Source of the DNA: Oscillospiraceae bacterium
GTDB lineage: Bacteria > Bacillota > Clostridia > Oscillospirales > Acutalibacteraceae
Assembly: GCA_910574935.1 (NCBI GenBank)
Contig: CAJTCU010000019.1
Location: 1-49,591, forward strand
Direction of reading: 5' to 3'
DNA length: 49,591 nt
Part shown: positions 1 to 7,354 of the stretch, in pieces
Layout of the letters: each line of letters begins with the position of its first letter
Position numbering within the stretch: the first letter of the stretch is position 1
The notes under the pieces: model-generated
Databases searched by the model: none
Told to the model about the DNA's origin: nothing
Seen by the model: the letters and a program-made list of their open reading frames with translations, nothing else
Translations under genes and position numbers: made by a program

Positions 1-128
1 TGTCCGTTTTCAAGGGCGGCAAAGCGGATTCGTTTGCTGTAATGCCGTAAAACCTCGTCCACGGCTTCCGGCTCTCCGCTGGTCGCCCGGACAATGGTTT
101 CATACGGTATAAGATTAGGATTCCCCAC
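1..128 (-). CDS. HTH_16-type helix-turn-helix protein of conjugative elements (partial, C-terminus outside window)
   Basis: The minus strand from a GTG at 128 reads V-G-N-P-N-L-I-P-Y-E-T-I-V and then a helical stretch ending in R-I-R-F-A-A-L-E-N-G at the window edge. This is the start of the small helix-turn-helix proteins (HTH_16 type) that follow a sigma-like gene in Tn916/Tn1549-like conjugative elements. It overlaps the end of the upstream sigma-factor gene by 14 bases, which suggests translational coupling. Only 42 residues are visible. The family is recognised by its N-terminal motif; its role in regulating element transfer is inferred from where such genes usually sit. Confidence 0.75.
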   Translation of the reverse strand, partial: MGNPNLIPYETIVRATSGEPEAVDEVLRHYSKRIRFAALENG

Positions 129-558
129 GCAAAAGCACCTCCATTTCCTCCTGCAACATCTGCAAGGCACTGTGGATATAATGCCATGCCGTACTTTTAC
201 AATGCCCGTATAAATCCCCGATTTCCTGCTGTGTGTAATTCCCGAAAAAGTAAAGGTAAATGATTTCCCTCTTTTTCTCCGGCAGGGATAACAGGGCTGC
301 AGCAAGCTCACCATTGGTGAGTATAATTGTCTGACCGCAGATTGTAACGGGGTATTGTTCGTAGGGTGATTTGAGAGCTTCGTCTGATGTGCTTAGAGGA
401 TAGAATTTTTCTTCTGTGAGGTATTCAAAGGATATTTCTTTTTGCCGACTCCTGTTCCTGTCGCGCCATGCGTTGATAGCGGCATAGCGTATGACAACTT
501 TGCAAAAGGCGTTGAAAGAATACATGATGTGTTCCCTATATGTTTCTGTGCAAGCCAT
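115..558 (-). CDS. Sigma-70 family RNA polymerase sigma factor-like protein of a conjugative element
   Basis: A 147-residue protein starting M-A-C-T-E-T-Y. It has a region-2-like N-terminal half (R-Y-A-A-I-N-A-W-R-D-R-N) and a region-4 helix-turn-helix in the C-terminal half (L-P-E-K-K-R-E-I-I-Y-L-Y-F, then Y-T-Q-Q-E-I-G-D-L-Y). The ATG at 558 is preferred over upstream ATGs because an AAAGGGGG ribosome binding site lies about 8 bases before it. The length and the pairing with the HTH_16 gene match the sigma-like protein found in Tn916/Tn1549-type conjugative elements, where it is thought to help transcribe element genes. It probably belongs to the same outer element as the split recombinase at 2.7-23.4 kb. 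Confidence 0.8.
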   Translation of the reverse strand: MACTETYREHIMYSFNAFCKVVIRYAAINAWRDRNRSRQKEISFEYLTEEKFYPLSTSDEALKSPYEQYPVTICGQTIILTNGELAAALLSLPEKKREIIYLYFFGNYTQQEIGDLYGHCKSTAWHYIHSALQMLQEEMEVLLRGES

Positions 559-662
559 AGAAATTTCCCCCTTTCTCCCACATGGGGTGCTGCATGGTTT
601 ACAGTTGCATTTATAAATCAGAGGGCGGCAGCATTGAACTGTCGCCACTTCTGTTGCATTAT

Positions 663-1112
663 TTACTTTTTTCTTTTGTTGAATTTTTCTTTTGCAAAAT
701 CATAAGATTCTTGTATCATTGCCTTGAAATCCTCAAAGGTCTTATCAGAGGGATTTAAAACACATGCCCAGCTCATCCATGCGTAGACAGGGTGGGGAAT
801 AATGGTATCTAAAATGGTAAAATCATAATCCATTTTTACGATTTTTCCAGCAGGCGGACGCTCTGGAATATACCCAAATTTTTTAATAAAGGTCTGTTTC
901 CTTAAACCGACATTCACACGATATACATTATCACGGTTCAACATAGAGCCTTTATCATTATCACCGTCTTTTTCTTTAACAGTTAAAACATATACTCCCC
1001 GTTTCAAAACTCCGTTTGGATTATAAAAAATCCCTCGTTCTCCCCAACTTTCTACCAATACAACATCTTTCAAATTAGACTGGCAGTAGGAAAGAATATC
1101 GTTTGGTGTCAT
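663..1112 (-). CDS. DUF6194 family protein
   Basis: 149 residues from M-T-P-N-D-I-L-S-Y-C. The arrangement matches DUF6194: an E-S-W-G-E-R-G-I-F-Y-N-P-N-G strand pair, then Y-R-V-N-V-G, then D-Y-D-F-T-I-L-D-x4-P-H-P-V-Y-A-W-M-S-W and V-L-N-P-S near the end. No biochemical function is established for the family. The start codon overlaps the stop of the preceding gene as ATGA, so the two are translated as a pair. The cassette is divergent from a WYL regulator, which probably controls it. I recall the family assignment from pattern, not from a search. Confidence 0.65.
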   Translation of the reverse strand: MTPNDILSYCQSNLKDVVLVESWGERGIFYNPNGVLKRGVYVLTVKEKDGDNDKGSMLNRDNVYRVNVGLRKQTFIKKFGYIPERPPAGKIVKMDYDFTILDTIIPHPVYAWMSWACVLNPSDKTFEDFKAMIQESYDFAKEKFNKRKK

Positions 1113-1411
1113 GCCATTTCCTCCAAATGGAACATCATTGTTCCCTCGTCTGCTAAAGCAGAACAATACTCCTGAAATTCCGTAACCTGCGGCAACTTTT
1201 CCAAAGCACCCTGTGCTGCCTCCATTGATGCCCACCAAATCATTTCAACCCATTTATCCTGCTTTAAATCCTTTGTTAATGACCGTTTTACAAATCCGGC
1301 AATATCTTTTTCAAGCACCTCATTCAATTTGTGATACATTCGTAAAAAATGTTCCTCGGTCACTTCTTGGTTTGTCTGAAAAATAACCATTTCAATCACG
1401 TTTTTATTCAT
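1109..1411 (-). CDS. Small dimeric alpha/beta-barrel-like protein (antibiotic biosynthesis monooxygenase style)
   Basis: 100 residues from M-N-K-N-V-I-E-M-V-I-F-Q-T. The beta-alpha-beta pattern resembles stress-responsive or monooxygenase-like dimeric barrels: strand I-E-M-V-I-F, helix F-L-R-M-Y-H-K-L-N-E-V-L, strand W-V-E-M-I-W-W, helix M-E-A-A-Q-G-A-L-E-K-L, and M-M-F-H-L near the end. The start at 1411 is chosen because AAAGGACAAG precedes it; ATGs further upstream lie inside the divergent promoter region. It is the first gene of a two-gene unit with the DUF6194 gene (ATGA overlap). The substrate is unknown. Confidence 0.6.
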   Translation of the reverse strand: MNKNVIEMVIFQTNQEVTEEHFLRMYHKLNEVLEKDIAGFVKRSLTKDLKQDKWVEMIWWASMEAAQGALEKLPQVTEFQEYCSALADEGTMMFHLEEMA

Positions 1412-1476
1412 AACATCTTGTCCTTTCGTTTGAGTATCATATTGCATTTGGTACATAGATAGTCTATCATGGAATA

Positions 1477-1493
1477 GTGACAACGGCTGTCAC
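1477..1493. promoter_or_regulatory. Palindromic operator between the WYL regulator and the divergent gene pair
   Basis: GTGACA-N5-TGTCAC is a perfect 6-base inverted repeat with a 5-base spacer. It lies 23 bases before the WYL regulator ATG and in the promoter zone of the minus-strand pair. A second short palindrome, GATAG-T-CTATC, lies at 1458-1468. The position and symmetry fit a binding site for the adjacent WYL/HTH_11 regulator controlling itself and its neighbours. Confidence 0.6.
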
Positions 1494-1516
1494 CATTCGG
1501 AAAGGAGTTTTTAAAA

Positions 1517-2464
1517 ATGTCAAAAGCAGAACGGCTTATTGAAATGATGATAACGATAAATGCCAAAAAGGATTTTACAGTAGGCGAATTAGCAAAAGAA
1601 TTTTCTGTGTCAAAGCGAACAATACTCCGTGATTTGCAAGAATTAGAACAGGCTGGATTCCCCCTTTATTCCGAAGTCGGTGCTGCTGGCGGGTATCACA
1701 TCTTGAAAGAGCGCATTTTGCCGCCTATCACTTTTTCAGAGAATGAAGCCAAAGCTATATTCTTTGCCTGTCAAGCCTTGAAATTCTATCACGATTTACC
1801 TTTTGAACAGGAAACAATATCTGTTTTGAAAAAATTTTTGAACTATCTGCCCTTAGATATACAAAGCAGTATTACACAAATTCAAAATAGTGTAGTATTT
1901 TGGATTCCAGACAGGCATTGCGATTCACCACTACTTAAACCAATGTTTCATATTGTCGTTAATCACCATTCAGCAACAATACAGTATTCATCAACACATT
2001 CTGAAAGTATACGCACAATTATACCGATTGGGCTATATGCTATGAATGGGCTTTGGTATTGCCCTGCATATTGCACCGTTGCTAATCAAATCAGAGAGTT
2101 CCGTATTGACCGTATAAAGGAAATAATAGAGGAAAAACCATATCCTAAAGGGAAATTTCCTGTTCCTGCGTCCATTCAAGAATATCTCGAAAGGTTAGAA
2201 ATCGGAAATGATTACCACATAAAAATTAAGCTAACAGATATAGGTGTTAAACGCTGCGAAACTGAATTTTTACTGGCAAGGGGATTAAAAACATTCCCAA
2301 CAGGCGGTGGTATAATCGACATGAAAATACGTCATGCAACTTTGGATTGGGTTGCCAATTACTTCCTGTCATTTGGAAACAACGCAACTGTCTTAGAACC
2401 ACCAGAACTTGTGGCGCTAATAAAACAAAAGATATACGAATTACATCAGCATTATTGTAGGTAA
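1517..2464 (+). CDS. WYL-domain transcriptional regulator (HTH_11/YafY type)
   Basis: 315 residues. Residues 1-60 form a winged helix (F-T-V-G-E-L-A-K-E-F-S-V-S-K-R-T-I-L-R-D-L-Q). A WYL domain follows in the middle, with G-L-W-Y-C-P-A-Y-C and E-F-R-I-D-R-I-K-E-I around residues 175-200, and there is a WCX-like C-terminal domain with W-V-A-N-Y-F-L-S-F-G. GGAAAGGAG precedes the ATG. Regulators of this type usually bind a ligand through the WYL domain and repress a divergent gene, here the barrel/DUF6194 pair. The GTGACA/TGTCAC palindrome just upstream is the likely operator. Confidence 0.85.
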   Translation: MSKAERLIEMMITINAKKDFTVGELAKEFSVSKRTILRDLQELEQAGFPLYSEVGAAGGYHILKERILPPITFSENEAKAIFFACQALKFYHDLPFEQETISVLKKFLNYLPLDIQSSITQIQNSVVFWIPDRHCDSPLLKPMFHIVVNHHSATIQYSSTHSESIRTIIPIGLYAMNGLWYCPAYCTVANQIREFRIDRIKEIIEEKPYPKGKFPVPASIQEYLERLEIGNDYHIKIKLTDIGVKRCETEFLLARGLKTFPTGGGIIDMKIRHATLDWVANYFLSFGNNATVLEPPELVALIKQKIYELHQHYCR

Positions 2465-2533
2465 TATTGATGTATGAATGAGAGGGATTCCGTAGTAGTC
2501 GGCATTGCTGGTAATGTGTATAACTGGCTGTCT

Positions 2534-2625
2534 TATGGAATTGTGGGTAACTCTGTTTGCAGGACGTGGGAAAGCTGCTCTTTGCTTTTCCATGTGCTGT
2601 GAACAGAGTTATCCATGATTCCATA
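2534..2625. repeat. Long imperfect hairpin
   Basis: Arms 2534-2557 and 2602-2625 pair at 21 of 24 positions. An inner pair (about 2559-2574 with 2584-2599) continues the same stem, so roughly 40 base pairs form one nested 92-base hairpin. It lies just downstream of the recombinase C-terminal fragment and beyond the end of the WYL gene. It could be a transcript end, a replication or transfer signal, or a small palindromic element; the sequence alone does not decide. Confidence 0.6.
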
Positions 2626-2690
2626 GCCTGTTATGCACATTTCCACAATGCGCCCTTGCTTTTCCGGCTCTTGATGTTCAGACGGGGAGG

Positions 2691-3747
2691 CTATGCGGTT
2701 CTCTCTGCTTCCTGTTTTTTCCTGTGGTATGCTTCCCTCCTTGCGGCAAGGTAATTCTCATAGCGTTCCACCGCTTCCGGGTTTCCAGTAGCGGCTTCCT
2801 CATACATTTTCTGCCGGGATTTCTTGGTGGCTTCGGAAGCATACGCCCGCTTTTTCGCAAGCTCTGCCGCCGCTGCCGGGTCGGTTTCGGCTTGCCGTAC
2901 CAGCTTTTCCCTTGCTATCTTTTTCCGGCTCTTGTGGGCTTCCAGACGTTCCGATTCCTCCGGCGTTAAGGCTTCCCCCTCTTTTTGGGCGGCGGCAAGC
3001 TCTTTGAGCGTCCTTGTCTTTGGCTGTCCGGCTTTCTGCCTTTCGCGCCATGCCTTATGCTGTGCGGCTTTTTTCCGGCGGTATTCCGCAAGCCGTTCCG
3101 TTTCCTCCGGCGTAAGCTCTGCCCCGGTCTTTTCCAGTTCCATAAGCTCCTTTATGGATTTTTTCTTAGGCGGCTTGGGCGGCTCTGCGGCTTTTCGTTT
3201 CTCCCTCCATTCCTTTTGCCACTCCCGGTTATGTGCAAGCCGTTTTTCCTCCGCTTCCTGTTCCTCCGGCGTGAGAAGCCCCGCTTTTTTCCTTGCGGTA
3301 AATTCCCGTTTCTCTGCCTTGCGCTTCTCATACCGCGCCTTTTGAAGCTCCTTTGAACGGGCTTCCTTTGCCGCCTGTTCCTCCTGCTGGCGGCGTTGTT
3401 CCTCCACCTCTGCCGGGGTGACGATATGGGCGGGTACTTCAAATGCGCCGATAAAGTTTAAATAAATGTCTATCCGCTGGCGGCGGTCATTCCCCCGCCC
3501 CTCGCCCTCATGCACAATCACTTTCTCGATAAACTCATTGAGCATGGGCGTTGTCAATTCGGAGAAGTCGGTATAGCGTTTCACAAGCTGGATAAACTGG
3601 TCTGTTTTCAGCTTATCAGCGTTCCAGCTTTCAATCTGCCTTTGCCATTCCGCTATGGACGTTTCAAGCCCGGTCTGTTCCTCGTCATATTCATTCAATA
3701 GCCGGGTAAAATGCCTGTCGGGTATCTTGCCCGTGGCGTTGCCCTCA
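2691..3747 (-). pseudogene. C-terminal third of a split large serine recombinase
   Basis: Reading starts inside the gene at E-G-N-A-T-G-K-I-P-D-R-H-F and continues through Y-T-D-F-S-E-L-T-T-P-M-L-N-E-F-I-E-K-V-I-V-H, the DUF4368-like end of Tn4451/Tn1549-type recombinases. A roughly 200-residue tail very rich in Lys, Arg, Glu and Ala with repeated T-P-E-E units follows. There is no N-terminal resolvase domain. The piece begins exactly where element 1 ends. It joins in frame to the fragment at 13712-12530, whose last host codons are L-Y-E: rejoining at the shared CCTCA (TGAGG) restores L-Y-E-G-N-A. It is therefore the 3' part of the gene that starts at 23362. Confidence 0.85.
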
Positions 3748-3921
3748 GATAAACTTTGTCAAGGGTGTTTTAGAAAAAATAGAATTATCACCAAAGGGCG
3801 AATGGTTCTAAAGCTGTTGTCAAGGGGGAATGGAGATTTTGGCCTTGTCCTCTTGTTTCAAATTTCAGTTGTGCATGAGAGGCCCCCCTCGAACTTGAAT
3901 TCGACTTCAACCATAAAAATC

Positions 3922-4020
3922 TTGACGGTTTTTCCGGGATGGATTATACTTATCTTTAAGGAGTCCCTGAATTGGACGATTCCGAAATGAATGGATTTTG
4001 TACACATCAGAAACTGTGTA
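3922..4020 (+). promoter_or_regulatory. Promoter and candidate autoregulatory operator of the TetR gene
   Basis: TTGACG at 3922-3927 and TATACT at 3945-3950 are separated by 17 bases. Downstream, TACACA-N8-TGTGTA at 4001-4020 is a perfect inverted repeat ending 14 bases before the ATG. It is a plausible operator for the encoded TetR-family protein. Confidence 0.6.
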
Positions 4021-4034
4021 GAGGAGGTTTGCCT

Positions 4035-4619
4035 ATGTCTCAGATCACAAAACGAGCCTTGGCCTCGTCGCTAAAGCTTCTGTTGCTTCAGAAGCCGCTA
4101 AATAAGATTACTATCAACGACATTGCCGAGAAATGCGGCGTCAGCCGCATGACCTTCTACTACCATTTCAAAGACGTCTATGACTTGGTGGAATGGACCT
4201 GTGAGGAGGATGTCGCCCGAGCACTGGATGGAAAAAAGACCTACGATACCTGGCAGGCAGGTTTCCTCAATATTTTCCGTGCGGTAGAGGACAACAAGCC
4301 CTTCGTCCTGAGTGTCTATCGTTCTGTGGGCCGGGAGCGGGTTGAGCAATACCTGAATCCGCTGGTTCACAATCTGATTTTGGACGTGGTGGAGGAAAAG
4401 TCATCTGGGATGGCAATCAGTGAGTCGGACAAGAAATTTATAGCAAAATTTTATGAGTACGCCTTTATCGGGATTATGCTGGAATGGATTGACAACGGCA
4501 TGAAAGAGGATGCTGCGGCCATCGTGGAACGAACCAGTCAACTGGTTCACGGAAATGTGATTCGTGCGCTGAATACGTTCCGTGTTGACAAGCCCTTACA
4601 TTCTGGGGGAAATGTCTAA
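4035..4619 (+). CDS. TetR/AcrR family regulator, probable regulator of ohyA
   Basis: 194 residues starting M-S-Q-I-T-K. The N-terminal TetR DNA-binding domain is clear (K-I-T-I-N-D-I-A-E-K-C-G-V-S-R-M-T-F-Y-Y-H-F-K-D-V-Y-D-L). The C-terminal part resembles the DhaS-type TetR_C_8 domain (F-Y-E-Y-A-F-I-G-I-M-L-E-W-I). The start is set by GAGGAGG at 4020-4026; a longer in-frame start at 3972 has no ribosome binding site. The gene sits immediately upstream of the oleate hydratase gene on the same strand, separated by a strong terminator, so it likely senses fatty acids and controls ohyA. That role is inferred from position. Confidence 0.85.
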   Translation: MSQITKRALASSLKLLLLQKPLNKITINDIAEKCGVSRMTFYYHFKDVYDLVEWTCEEDVARALDGKKTYDTWQAGFLNIFRAVEDNKPFVLSVYRSVGRERVEQYLNPLVHNLILDVVEEKSSGMAISESDKKFIAKFYEYAFIGIMLEWIDNGMKEDAAAIVERTSQLVHGNVIRALNTFRVDKPLHSGGNV

Positions 4620-4636
4620 AATATTATCGATTGAGC

Positions 4637-4671
4637 CACCATGATAAAAATTTTATCATGGTGGTTTTTTT
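4637..4671 (+). terminator. Rho-independent terminator after the TetR gene
   Basis: A perfect 14-base inverted repeat (CCACCATGATAAAA at 4637-4650, its complement at 4651-4664) followed by a run of seven T. Confidence 0.9.
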
Positions 4672-4676
4672 GTGCA

Positions 4677-4741
4677 TTGTGAAATGGCGCGATGTGCCTT
4701 ATCATAAGCTCATCAAACAAATGAGCCGTAGAAAACGGCTC
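4677..4741 (+). promoter_or_regulatory. Promoter and leader hairpin of ohyA
   Basis: TTGTGA at 4677-4682 and TATCAT at 4700-4705 have a 17-base spacer. A 7-base-pair hairpin, GAGCCGT-N5-ACGGCTC, at 4723-4741 lies directly before the GGGAAAGGA ribosome binding site and could affect translation or bind the regulator. Confidence 0.5.
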
Positions 4742-4758
4742 GGGAAAGGATGTTATAT

Positions 4759-6534
4759 ATGTATTATTCCAGTGGTAACTATGAGGCTTTCGCTCGGCCT
4801 CGCAAGCCCGAGGGTGTCGATCACAAGTCGGCCTACATCATTGGTACCGGCTTAGCGGCTCTAACCGCCGCTTGCTATCTGGTGCGGGATGGTCAGATGA
4901 AGGGCGAGCACATCCACATCTTCGAGAAGGACCCCATCCCTGGCGGTGCCTGCGACGGCTGGAAGTTCGAGAACGTGGGCTACGTCATGCGGGGCGGTCG
5001 GGAGATGGACAACCATTTCGAGGTCATGTGGGACCTGTACCGCTCTATCCCCTCTATTGAAACCGAGGGTGTCAGCGTTCTGGATGAGTATTACTGGCTG
5101 AACAAGGAAGACCCCAACTACTCCCTCTGTCGGGCCACCGTGAACCGGGGCCAGGATGCCCACACGGACGGCAAGTTTGATGTTTCTGATAAAGCGGCCA
5201 TGCAGATTATGCGCCTGTTCTTTACCTCGGATGAGGAACTGTACGACAAACGCATCACCGACTACTTCGATGACGAAGTGCTGAACTCCAACTTCTGGCT
5301 CTACTGGCGCACCATGTTTGCCTTCGAGAATTGGCACAGTGCTCTGGAGATGAAGCGGTACATCAAGCGCTTCATCCACCATGTGGGCGGTCTGCCTGAT
5401 TTCAAAGCGTTGCGCTTCACCCGCTATAACCAGTACGAGTCCATGATCCTGCCCATGGTAAGGTATCTGGAGGTCCACGGCGTTCAGTTCCATTACAACA
5501 CCAAGGTTGTCAACGTAGAATTCGACATTCAGCCAAATAAAAAGCTGGCCAAACGTATTGAGTTGCTGCGAGAGGGCATCCAGGAGTTTGTAGACTTTAC
5601 CGAGGACGATCTGGTGTTCATCACCAATGGCGGCTGTGTGGAGAACTCCACTATGGGTTCCCAGAACGAGCCTGCGGCCTACAACACCGAGATTAAACCC
5701 GGCGGCGGCTGGGATATGTGGCGGAGGATTGCTGCCCAGGACCCCGCTTTCGGTAACCCGGACAAGTTCTGCTATGACCCGGAGCAGACCAATTGGATGA
5801 GCGCCACAGTGGAGACGCTGGATCAGAGGATCATCCCTTATATCAAGAATATCTGTAAGCGGGACCCCTTCACCGGCAAGGTGGTCACCGGCGGCATCGT
5901 CACTGTAAAGGACTCCTCCTGGCTGCTCAGTTGGACCATCAACCGCCAGCCACAGTTCCGGGAGCAGCCCAAGGATCACTGCTTGGTGTGGGTATACTCC
6001 CTGTTCTCCAACGTGCCCGGCGACTATGTAAAGAAGCCCATGCGAGACTGTACCGGCAAGGAGATCTGTATGGAGTGGCTCTATCATCTGGGCGTGCCCG
6101 AGGATCAGATCGAGGAGCTGGCCGAGCACAGTGCCAACACAGTCCCCGTGATGATGCCTTACATTGACGCTTTCTTCATGCCCCGCAACGATACCGACCG
6201 GCCCAAGGTAGTGCCTGATGGCGCAGTAAATTTCGCCTTCCTGGGCCAGTTCGCTGAGACAGCCCGCGACACCATTTTTACCACCGAGTATTCTATGCGT
6301 ACTGGCATGGAGGCGGTTTACACGCTGCTCAACGTGGACCGAGGTGTCCCCGAAGTGTGGGGCAGCACCTATGACATCCGTGACTTGCTGGACGCATCCG
6401 TCAAGCTCCGGGATGGAAAACCCCTGACAGATATGAGCCTGAACCTCATTGAAAAATTTGCCCTGCGCAAGGTCCTCGACAAGGCACAAGGTACGGACAT
6501 CGAAAAGCTGCTGAAGGCTTACAATGTCATTTGA
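4759..6534 (+). CDS. ohyA: Oleate hydratase (FAD-dependent fatty acid hydratase, MCRA family)
   Basis: 591 residues, the normal family length, starting M-Y-Y-S-S-G-N-Y-E-A-F. The dinucleotide-binding loop G-T-G-L-A-A-L is at 29-35. R-G-G-R-E-M places a glutamate at residue 82 and a tyrosine falls at 201, matching the catalytic E82/Y201 positions reported for the Staphylococcus aureus enzyme. The enzyme adds water to the cis-9 double bond of unsaturated fatty acids such as oleate, giving 10-hydroxy acids. It is cytosolic or membrane-associated and helps detoxify antimicrobial fatty acids in gut bacteria. The ATG at 4759 is chosen over 4750 because it is 9 bases from GGGAAAGGA. It is cargo of element 1 and its neighbours are mobility genes. 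Confidence 0.95.
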   Translation: MYYSSGNYEAFARPRKPEGVDHKSAYIIGTGLAALTAACYLVRDGQMKGEHIHIFEKDPIPGGACDGWKFENVGYVMRGGREMDNHFEVMWDLYRSIPSIETEGVSVLDEYYWLNKEDPNYSLCRATVNRGQDAHTDGKFDVSDKAAMQIMRLFFTSDEELYDKRITDYFDDEVLNSNFWLYWRTMFAFENWHSALEMKRYIKRFIHHVGGLPDFKALRFTRYNQYESMILPMVRYLEVHGVQFHYNTKVVNVEFDIQPNKKLAKRIELLREGIQEFVDFTEDDLVFITNGGCVENSTMGSQNEPAAYNTEIKPGGGWDMWRRIAAQDPAFGNPDKFCYDPEQTNWMSATVETLDQRIIPYIKNICKRDPFTGKVVTGGIVTVKDSSWLLSWTINRQPQFREQPKDHCLVWVYSLFSNVPGDYVKKPMRDCTGKEICMEWLYHLGVPEDQIEELAEHSANTVPVMMPYIDAFFMPRNDTDRPKVVPDGAVNFAFLGQFAETARDTIFTTEYSMRTGMEAVYTLLNVDRGVPEVWGSTYDIRDLLDASVKLRDGKPLTDMSLNLIEKFALRKVLDKAQGTDIEKLLKAYNVI

Positions 6535-6539
6535 TTTGC

Positions 6540-6571
6540 GAACCGGCGTCAGCAATGACTGGCGCCGGTTC
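6540..6571 (+). terminator. Stem-loop after ohyA (weak terminator or processing hairpin)
   Basis: GAACCGGCG at 6540-6548 pairs perfectly with CGCCGGTTC at 6563-6571. No T run follows, so readthrough into the next gene is likely. Confidence 0.5.
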
Positions 6572-6640
6572 CCATCTCAGCGTTCAGAAACAGAAAAATA
6601 TTGACGATTCGTTCATGTAAAAAGGGAGGGAGTAAGCGTC

Positions 6641-7147
6641 ATGAAACGATTTATTTGCGGCCTCTTCGCCACCATCGGACTGTTGTGTGTCCTGTTTTCC
6701 GGACCGATCACAACGGTTCTGCCCTACATCCTAGGTGGTACGATGACGGCGGTGGGAATTGCGTATGGGATTGTCTATTTCCGCAATAGCGAAAATCGGG
6801 CTGGGCGCGCTTCCGAACTATCCAGCGGACTGGTTTTGTTTGTGGTGGGTGCGCTCTGTATCGTCCATGGAGTGGATTCTATCGGCGCTATGGGTACTAC
6901 CTGGGCGATTTTTGGACTGCTGAAAGCATCCAGTTCCCTGACCAGAGCGATTCAAAATAGCGGCAGGGGTTTAGCATTTTACACGGCGGTTATTGAATTT
7001 CTGGTTCGTCTCACGTTTTCTGTCATGCTACTGTTTTATCCTGTGGAGAAATTCCAGACACATATCGTTCTTCTTGGACTGGAGTTGATTGCGATTAGTT
7101 TTCGGCTCACAAAGCGGATTACTCCTGCGCTGGATGTTGAATTGTAG
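6641..7147 (+). CDS. Small integral membrane protein, DUF308/HdeD-like
   Basis: 168 residues, mostly hydrophobic, with about five or six membrane segments. The first covers I-C-G-L-F-A-T-I-G-L-L-C-V-L-F; others lie at S-G-L-V-L-F-V-V-G-A-L-C-I-V and H-I-V-L-L-G-L-E-L-I-A-I. The helix spacing resembles DUF308 (HdeD-like) proteins. AAAGGGAGGGAG precedes the ATG. It follows ohyA by 106 bases on the same strand and is the last cargo gene before the terminator shared with the mobility genes. A role with fatty acid stress is possible from context only. Confidence 0.6.
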   Translation: MKRFICGLFATIGLLCVLFSGPITTVLPYILGGTMTAVGIAYGIVYFRNSENRAGRASELSSGLVLFVVGALCIVHGVDSIGAMGTTWAIFGLLKASSSLTRAIQNSGRGLAFYTAVIEFLVRLTFSVMLLFYPVEKFQTHIVLLGLELIAISFRLTKRITPALDVEL

Positions 7148-7216
7148 CCATCAAAGCGCATGTTTGCTCAGGCGAAACATATTTTTGATTATGGCTGTGT
7201 GCGGAGTAGCGGCAAG

Positions 7217-7276
7217 CAATGCCCCGGTATATACCCGGCGCGTGCTTGTTGGTGGCTGACCGCCCCCAAACCCCTG
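7217..7276 (-). other. OriT-like hairpin module C next to the relaxase gene
   Basis: Read on the minus strand, GGGTTTGGGG is followed by a hairpin whose outer arms are CAAGCA and TGCTTG and whose centre is GGTATATACC (7226-7235). The order resembles two other modules in the window (15535-15671 and 26215-26363), though less closely than those resemble each other. It lies between the relaxase stop and the terminator. A transfer origin or structured RNA role is inferred. Confidence 0.4.
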
Positions 7277-7277
7277 T

Positions 7278-7309
7278 AAAACCGGGCGCAAGTGCGCCCG
7301 GTTTTTTAA
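7278..7309. terminator. Bidirectional terminator between cargo and mobility genes
   Basis: AAAACCGGGCGC (7278-7289), loop AAGT, and its perfect complement (7294-7305), followed by T. The A run on the left also makes it usable for the converging minus-strand relaxase transcript. Confidence 0.85.
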
Positions 7310-7354
7310 GCCGCCTTCGGCGTCTGCTGTTACCCGCAGGGAAAGGAAAAATCA

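Noticed and set aside
3972-4035. Longer TetR protein starting at 3972
   Set aside because: No ribosome binding site precedes it and it would run across the candidate operator; GAGGAGG before 4035 fixes the start.
4861-6555. Long open frame (564 codons) antisense to ohyA
   Set aside because: It is the complement of a well-supported gene, has no recognisable motif and no ribosome binding site; high GC keeps the antisense frame open.
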